Assembly (NCBI RefSeq): GCF_027484545.1
Contig: NZ_JAIXST010000129.1
Span: 41,279 to 105,278, forward strand
Length of the DNA: 64,000 bases
Reading direction: 5' to 3'
Source of the DNA: Runella sp.
Lineage (GTDB): Bacteria; Bacteroidota; Bacteroidia; Cytophagales; Spirosomataceae
Positions 59,342 through 64,000 of this stretch are shown here, piece after piece (within the stretch, counting starts at the first letter, position 1; each line of letters starts with the position of its first letter). Below the pieces are notes generated by a model that saw only the letters and a program-made list of their open reading frames with translations, was not told the origin of the DNA and did no database searches. A program made the position numbers and the translations under genes.

Positions 59342-61687
59342 TTATTTCCCGGTAAAATTATACTGTACCCCAACCGTAAACGTGCGCGGTGCGGCGGGAG
59401 TAAACGTAGTGCGGTCGGTGGGGGCGTTGCCTCGGGTAGCGTTGGTAGCGTACAGGGCATCGGTCAGGTTCATGATGTTGGTAAAGAGTTCAATGCCTTT
59501 CCATTGGTAGCCTGCTCGAAAATTGACCAAATTGTAGCCATCGTAGCGAACGGTATTGGTTTGATTCTGAAACCACCCGGCTACGTGCTGCCATTCTACC
59601 GACGTGCGGAAGTTTTTGAACCAGTTGGGATAATAACTGATTTCCGAATTCCACAACCAACGCGGCGCCGAAGGCATGTCTTTTCCGTTCACGTCTTTCA
59701 GAACGTCGGAGGCTTTTTGACTCAGCGTAAATTCTACAAAACGGTGAATGGCGGTCGTTCCTCCGAAGCGCACAAAGAGCTGTTTGTTAGGCTTATAGGT
59801 CAATCCAAACTCAATGCCCCGGTGGAGCGTTTTTCCGGCCGATTGGTAGTCGGTGGAGTTATCAGGCTGACGAATGTTCAACAGTTCGTTGGTGCCGTTC
59901 ATTTGGTAAGCAGCCACATCCACGTACACTTTATTGTTCAGCAACGAAGCCCATCCGCCAATCTCTGCATTGTCAAATTGAGCGGAAGCGAGGTTGTAGT
60001 AAAACAGGTCACCGTTGGGCAGGGGAGTGCCGCGCTTACGGAAAATCGCCGTCAGGCCGGGAGGTGAGAAACCTTTGGAATAATTGGCGTAAATCCCTTT
60101 TCCATGGCCTAAATCGTAGGTTAAACCGATTTTGGGCGTGGTCTGACTGTACGATTTGTTGCCGGTGGTATTGTCCAAATAATTCACAAAATCAAACGAC
60201 ATATTGTCGTAGCGCAAACCTGCCGAAATGCGCAGTTTAGGCAGTGGCTCAAAGTCATATTGCGCATAAAAAGCCGTATTATGAATGTCGGCGTCGTAGT
60301 TGGCGATTTGAATATCAGGTCGTTCCTTGGTGATTGCGTATTTCTCTACCGATTTTTTATCGGCGCGAAGTTGGGCGGCTAAATCAATTTGGTATGACCA
60401 ATACTTACTCGGTGAAAAATCAATCGTCGTACCCGCAATTAGCTTGGAATTCATGAACTTGAACTTCTGCGTGTGTTGGGCAATGAGTCCCAAACTCTTG
60501 AAATCGCTCGAATTGATTTCGCCCCGGGCGGTGGTGGCGCCGCTTGTCCAGCGAATGCCATAACTCGGATTCTGACCGTGTTTGTTGTCGCGAGCAAACA
60601 CCGTGACGAATGATTGCGAACCGTTATTCCAGTCTTTTTCAAACGTCAGACGTGTACGCAGCGACTCCGATTTGCGATAGGTAAAATCAGTCGTGCTCAC
60701 GTATTGGCGATTGTAAAACGCGACGCTGTCCACACTACCGCTCGTTTGTGAGTCGTAATTATTGTAGGAAAGCGTATAAATCAACCGTGATTTAGGCGTA
60801 AAATGATACTCTAATCGCGCATTCACGGCGTTTTTGTCGTAATCAGAACTCGTCATCCACGCATTGCGCTGACGGGCAATGAACCCGCCTACGTACACGC
60901 CAAATTTGCCCTTCATTCCCCCCGCGCCGTATTGCAGACGCTGATAGCCCCATTGGTCGGCCTGAATACCGATTTTAGCCGTGGGAATGGAGGTGGGTCG
61001 GTGCGTGATAAAATTGACCGCGCCTCCCACCGCTTCGGGGCCGTAAATGGAAGAAACCGGGCCTTTCACGACTTCCACCGAACTGATGGCAAATTGATTG
61101 AACTCCAAAATCGAATTGTGGTTAAAAACACCCATGGGCCGAATCGGAACGCCGTCTTCCATGTATAGAAAGTAAGCGTTGGTAGTCATCGGTTGGCGAA
61201 TCGCCATCATGTGTTGTTCGTTGTTTAGGTTAACCATCATCACGCCCGGCGTTTTGTTGACAATTTCAAACAGGGCTGTGGCCTTGGCTTCGTCGATTTG
61301 TTTGGGCGTCAATCGTGAAATAGCCATCGGTGATTCAGTGCGCAACGCCGCTTCCCGATTGCCCGTTACCACAATTTGCTGTAAATTCTCAACGGCGGGT
61401 TCCAACGAGATCGTTAGGGGTTTGGTGTCGGTAACGGTCAGTTCCTGAGAGGAGTAGCCAATCGTCGAGATTTTAATTTTGGCGTTTTGAGGCACTGATT
61501 TTAGCTGGAATTGGCCGTTTTGGTCAGTCACTGTTCCATCAGTGGTGGTCAGTATTTGAATGGTGGCCCCCACGACGGGTTCTTTGGTAACGGCATCAAA
61601 GATTTTTCCTTTAACAAGGTGTTGCGCCGCGGCTTCGCGGGCAAACATTCCCACAAGAAGCAGGAATACTAATTTTATATTTTTCAT
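59342..61687 (-). CDS. TonB-dependent receptor with CarboxypepD_reg N-domain
   Basis: A 781-residue outer-membrane receptor: signal peptide to ~22, CarboxypepD_reg domain (~25-105: GKIFDAVTKEPVVGATIQI ... GYSSQELTV), plug domain (~110-230: LFEIVNKTPGVMMVNLNNEQHMMAIRQPM) and a 22-strand-type barrel ending VGVQYNFTGK. No SusD partner follows, so it is not a SusCD sugar system. Placed after PepSY, HCDGKC and Met-rich genes, it most likely imports iron-siderophore, heme or copper complexes. 4-base overlap with the upstream gene. Confidence 0.92.
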   Translation of the reverse strand: MKNIKLVFLLLVGMFAREAAAQHLVKGKIFDAVTKEPVVGATIQILTTTDGTVTDQNGQFQLKSVPQNAKIKISTIGYSSQELTVTDTKPLTISLEPAVENLQQIVVTGNREAALRTESPMAISRLTPKQIDEAKATALFEIVNKTPGVMMVNLNNEQHMMAIRQPMTTNAYFLYMEDGVPIRPMGVFNHNSILEFNQFAISSVEVVKGPVSSIYGPEAVGGAVNFITHRPTSIPTAKIGIQADQWGYQRLQYGAGGMKGKFGVYVGGFIARQRNAWMTSSDYDKNAVNARLEYHFTPKSRLIYTLSYNNYDSQTSGSVDSVAFYNRQYVSTTDFTYRKSESLRTRLTFEKDWNNGSQSFVTVFARDNKHGQNPSYGIRWTSGATTARGEINSSDFKSLGLIAQHTQKFKFMNSKLIAGTTIDFSPSKYWSYQIDLAAQLRADKKSVEKYAITKERPDIQIANYDADIHNTAFYAQYDFEPLPKLRISAGLRYDNMSFDFVNYLDNTTGNKSYSQTTPKIGLTYDLGHGKGIYANYSKGFSPPGLTAIFRKRGTPLPNGDLFYYNLASAQFDNAEIGGWASLLNNKVYVDVAAYQMNGTNELLNIRQPDNSTDYQSAGKTLHRGIEFGLTYKPNKQLFVRFGGTTAIHRFVEFTLSQKASDVLKDVNGKDMPSAPRWLWNSEISYYPNWFKNFRTSVEWQHVAGWFQNQTNTVRYDGYNLVNFRAGYQWKGIELFTNIMNLTDALYATNATRGNAPTDRTTFTPAAPRTFTVGVQYNFTGK

Positions 61688-62124
61688 TTTTGTTTCAGAA
61701 AGTTTTGTGTCTCTTCAATGCTCTTGAGCATGTCGTCGCTGACTTGCTCAATCTTGATTTTCTCCTGCGTAAATGCCTGAATGGCTTGGGATGGGAGTAG
61801 TTTCCTAAGTGAGTCACCTCGGTAATTGTGCATCCAATCCATCATGGCATCGTCGGCCTGCTTGAGTTGAGACGAAAGGTGAATAGATTGCTCCAGCAGC
61901 TGTTGCAGCGCGGAGTCGCTGGGCGTGATTTTGAGCAAGCTGTCGGTTTGGGAAATTTGCCTGCGAATGGCGTTTTCCAATGCTACCAACTCACCCATTT
62001 TGGGCATGACAGCATCGTGAATCATCATCACGTCTTTTTCCAGGGTATCTAGTTGGCTTTGCTCCTCGTTTTGACAGGCAGCCGCCAGCACTACCCCAAT
62101 TAGTACTAATGGGTTGATTTTCAT
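61684..62124 (-). CDS. Met-rich helical lipoprotein in the metal-uptake cluster
   Basis: A 146-residue protein with a lipoprotein signal (lipobox AAAC). The mature part is predicted all helical with coiled-coil character and has MMIHDAVMPKMGEL and DDAMMDWMHNYRGD, motifs dense in Met/His/Trp near residues 35-45 and 90-100. Such motifs suggest copper or heme binding. It overlaps the TonB receptor start by 4 bases (ATGA), so both are made together. Family not otherwise known to me. Confidence 0.72.
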   Translation of the reverse strand: MKINPLVLIGVVLAAACQNEEQSQLDTLEKDVMMIHDAVMPKMGELVALENAIRRQISQTDSLLKITPSDSALQQLLEQSIHLSSQLKQADDAMMDWMHNYRGDSLRKLLPSQAIQAFTQEKIKIEQVSDDMLKSIEETQNFLKQK

Positions 62125-62204
62125 GTATGTATCGTTGCCTATGTGTAAAAAAGCACAACTGTCCTTTTGTGACAGATTGGGAATGGCTTTTTCAATACAA
62201 AAAA

Positions 62205-62594
62205 TCAGGCAATCGGAGGCACAACGGGCTTGGATAAAAAGCCTTTGTGCAGGGAAGAAGAAAATAAACTGAAAAGCTTGAAATTGAGAGGCAGAGTGAA
62301 AGTCATTGAAAAATCCAACGGATTTTCTTCAAATACTTCCTGAATGACCCGTTTGGCCGAATCGCTCTGTTTTTGAGCATCGTCGCGGGCGTGTCCTTCG
62401 GCTACTTTTTGAAGTTGTTTGGCCAAATAGCACTTTCCGTCGCAATGAAGATGAGGTTTGTAACGGTTTTCGCAAAGATTTTGAATGATGTGTTCTTTGC
62501 GTAATTCAAAATCCAAATAAACAAACGGCACCACCAGCGTTTTGAGGCTGATAAGCAACAGCAAAAAAAGTGATATGTGCCGTTTGTATGCCAT
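62205..62594 (-). CDS. Small membrane-anchored protein with HCDGKC motif
   Basis: A 129-residue protein with an N-terminal hydrophobic segment (~8-26) and CENRYKPHLHCDGKCYLAKQL (residues ~40-61): three Cys and two His, a likely metal-binding site. Close to proteins often located next to Bacteroidota TonB/PepSY metal genes, but no function is established. The promoter -7 box TACCTTTG lies at 62615-62622 (minus strand). Confidence 0.7.
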   Translation of the reverse strand: MAYKRHISLFLLLLISLKTLVVPFVYLDFELRKEHIIQNLCENRYKPHLHCDGKCYLAKQLQKVAEGHARDDAQKQSDSAKRVIQEVFEENPLDFSMTFTLPLNFKLFSLFSSSLHKGFLSKPVVPPIA

Positions 62595-62614
62595 GTTTAG
62601 GTTTCTCTATGCTG

Positions 62615-62622
62615 CAAAGGTA
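62615..62622 (-). promoter_or_regulatory. Probable -7 box of the HCDGKC gene
   Basis: The minus strand reads TACCTTTG, 21 bases before the ATG at 62594. Confidence 0.45.
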
Positions 62623-62671
62623 AGTGATTTTGAAGCAGAGAAGATGATTAAAATCAATATATTCACGTTCC

Positions 62672-63766
62672 TTAGATGCTGGATACCTTTGTTTTCCTGC
62701 GCCGCCAAAGTAGAAAACCCGTAACAGATAGCAATCCGGGCGTCAGGCCAATAATAATGTAGAGAATTTTGAGCGCAATTCCCCCGAAATTGCCTATGTG
62801 CAGCGGATAAAAAGTAGCCTGTACCTGCTGCCAAAACGATAAATCTTCAAAGGTGGTTTGGCTCACAAACTGACCTGTTTGCCCGTCAAATTGAACGGAA
62901 TTTCCGCCTTCAAACAAAGGGTTTTGGCCTTTACGAATTCCCCGTATATTAAAGGTACGCTCAGGCTGTGTAGGCAAATACACGTAAGTTGGCGTTAAAT
63001 CAGGTATTTTTTGAAGGGCTTGGGCATAAAGACTATCAAGCGAAACTTTAACCAACGTATTGGGCGGCGTAGGAATCATTTCTTTCTTCCACGCTCCTTT
63101 TTCAAAGGCAAATAGGTTGAGCCAAAAACCCGTAAAAAGAATGACCACGTTGAATACCAACGCCCAAACGCCCGTAATTCGGTGCAGAGAGGAGGTGATG
63201 GTACGTCGGTTTTTACGGTTAAAACGAACGTTGAACGTCACGACTTTCCAAATGAATTTTCGATAGATGACAAGACCCGTAAACACTGAAATCAACATCG
63301 CAATTCCAAAAATCGCCACCAGAGCAGCCCCGGGCACTCCCAAATGAAAGGAAAAATGAAACTGATACAGCCATTCCATCCAGCCTACTTCCAAATCATC
63401 TCCTCGTCCCTGCCGAAGGATTTCGCCCGTGTACTGATTGAGGTTGATTAACCCCAAATCATACGAAATCAGGCGGCTGTCGTTGAGATACAATCGGAAT
63501 TCATAGGAATGGTCTTTGGGAGCGGTCGGATTGTTCCATGCCATACCGTCCAAATTTGGGTAGTGTTTTACGGTGATTTTATACAGACTGTCGAGCGAAA
63601 GGGGGATTTCCTGCGGCTTGACAGTAAGCAGGTCATGGTAAAATGAATGATCAAGTTCTTCCTTAAAAATCAACAATGAGCCGCTCAATCCCAACATCAG
63701 TAAAAATATCCCGGTGATGAGACCAAACCAAGAGTGAATCGTGAACAGGTATCGGTTTATGGTCAT
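62672..63766 (-). CDS. PepSY-associated membrane protein (PiuB/ferric-reductase-like)
   Basis: A 364-residue protein with four membrane helices: one at ~10-32 (IHSWFGLITGIFLLMLGLSGSLLIF), two in the middle and one at the C-terminus (IIGLTPGLLSVTGFLLWRRRK). Conserved His in IHSW, FHFSFHLG and SSLHRITGVW fit heme-binding or ferric-reductase roles typical of the family. First gene of the metal cluster; the tandem repeat at 63821 lies just upstream. Confidence 0.87.
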   Translation of the reverse strand: MTINRYLFTIHSWFGLITGIFLLMLGLSGSLLIFKEELDHSFYHDLLTVKPQEIPLSLDSLYKITVKHYPNLDGMAWNNPTAPKDHSYEFRLYLNDSRLISYDLGLINLNQYTGEILRQGRGDDLEVGWMEWLYQFHFSFHLGVPGAALVAIFGIAMLISVFTGLVIYRKFIWKVVTFNVRFNRKNRRTITSSLHRITGVWALVFNVVILFTGFWLNLFAFEKGAWKKEMIPTPPNTLVKVSLDSLYAQALQKIPDLTPTYVYLPTQPERTFNIRGIRKGQNPLFEGGNSVQFDGQTGQFVSQTTFEDLSFWQQVQATFYPLHIGNFGGIALKILYIIIGLTPGLLSVTGFLLWRRRKTKVSSI

Positions 63767-63810
63767 TGGTAAGGACTACCGGTTAGGTGGTGCTGTAAAG
63801 TCACAAAGTG

Positions 63811-63818
63811 CAAAAATA
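63811..63818 (-). promoter_or_regulatory. Probable -7 box of the PepSY gene
   Basis: The minus strand reads TATTTTTG, adjacent to the A/T tract of the 96-bp repeat and about 45 bases before the ATG. Confidence 0.4.
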
Positions 63819-63820
63819 GC

Positions 63821-64000
63821 TTTTTTTGCCGTTGTTGGTCTTATGACCGACAACGAACTCGTAGCAGTTGGATTGTTGAACACCAACAATGGCAAAGCAA
63901 AAGGGCCCGTCGTTGTTTTTTTTGCCGTTGTTGGTCTTATGACCGACAACGAACTCGTAGCAGTTGGATTGTTGAACACCAACAATGGCAAAGCAAAAGG
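63821..64000. repeat. 96-bp tandem repeat (two copies, runs to the window end)
   Basis: Two copies (63821-63904 and 63917-64000) with an 11-base unique stretch between; period 96. Each begins with a T run and contains inverted repeats: outer TTGCCRTTGTTGGT...ACCAACAATGGCAA and inner GTTGTTGGTC/GACCGACAAC. They are mutually exclusive folds. The array may continue past the end. Confidence 0.88.

Noticed and set aside
63776..63991. Frame on the minus strand with a 32-residue repeated peptide
   Set aside because: It is only the 96-bp repeat read through (96 is a multiple of 3); starts with TTG, has no domain, and overlaps the promoter region of the PepSY gene.
1..64000. tRNA, rRNA, prophage or insertion sequence
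   Set aside because: No cloverleaf with conserved T-loop, no rRNA stretches, no transposase, integrase or phage structural genes were seen in the gaps or frames.

Overview
The window is bacterial chromosome from a member of the Bacteroidota, most likely a Cytophagales/Spirosomaceae-type organism (Runella, Spirosoma or Dyadobacter relatives). This is inferred from three things: the gene families (DUF4293, YifB, two-domain Nfu, PSP1/RicT with a Cys-rich N-terminus, CarboxypepD_reg TonB receptors, HemJ); Bacteroidota-type -7 promoter boxes (TAnnTTTG) instead of E. coli -10 boxes; and weak Shine-Dalgarno sequences. No rRNA, tRNA, CRISPR array, prophage or complete insertion sequence was seen.

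Layout. 1-12028: mostly housekeeping genes on the + strand (3' part of infB, CPBP protease, DUF2007, cdsA, cupin, BstA-like DinB, YkvA, tatA, gatA, LysM transglycosylase, hemJ) with lpxH opposed. 12086-14240: a small AT-rich accessory islet (HNH nuclease and a DUF4143 ATPase whose upstream region carries three 33-bp-spaced direct repeats). 14422-16122: oxidoreductase and a membrane protein. 16198-27578: an unusual potassium-uptake (Kdp) locus on the minus strand: NtrC-type regulator, a 28-residue membrane peptide, kdpF, kdpA, kdpB, kdpC, an outer-membrane porin, a stand-alone KdpD N-terminal domain and a separate HAMP/PAS histidine kinase. Two unrelated toxin-antitoxin modules lie in antisense orientation in the kdpA/kdpB and kdpB/kdpC gaps, and a sigma-54-type promoter precedes the operon. 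27654-31031: galU, an M28 peptidase and thrB. 31205-32827: an ECF sigma factor, an anti-sigma-like protein with a tandem 25-residue repeat, and a secreted protein. 32962-39234: esterase, folK, a Tat-type flavin oxidase, a DUF262/DUF1524 (GmrSD-like) nuclease and a ComM-type ATPase. 39461-51362: recQ, purD, ricT, nfu, amidase, MlaD-like, FGE-like, Spy-like, glycosyltransferase and DinB genes. 51513-57439: a permease, FAD/Fe-S oxidase and aminotransferase cluster fitting lactate or glycolate/glyoxylate use. 57513-63766: a BNR-repeat protein, a third toxin-antitoxin pair and a four-gene apparent metal-uptake cluster (PepSY membrane protein, HCDGKC protein, Met-rich lipoprotein, TonB receptor). 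The window ends in a 96-bp tandem repeat.

Two themes stand out. First, the Kdp locus: a rewired regulator set (sigma-54 activator in place of KdpE, split KdpD), an extra peptide next to KdpF, and two antisense toxin-antitoxin cassettes that fill the junctions between the pump subunit genes. Second, about ten gene junctions carry arrays with an exact 7-base period but different unit sequences (GTTAnnn/nnnTAAC, CTGTAAA, TCACnnn, TCGTnnn, TAnnTnn). They often touch start or stop codons, sometimes fold back on themselves, and in one case lie inside a coding sequence (lpxH). They resemble, in period only, the heptanucleotide STRR repeats known from cyanobacteria.

All functional calls come from reading motifs and family knowledge; no database search was run. 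Promoter calls are motif matches only.
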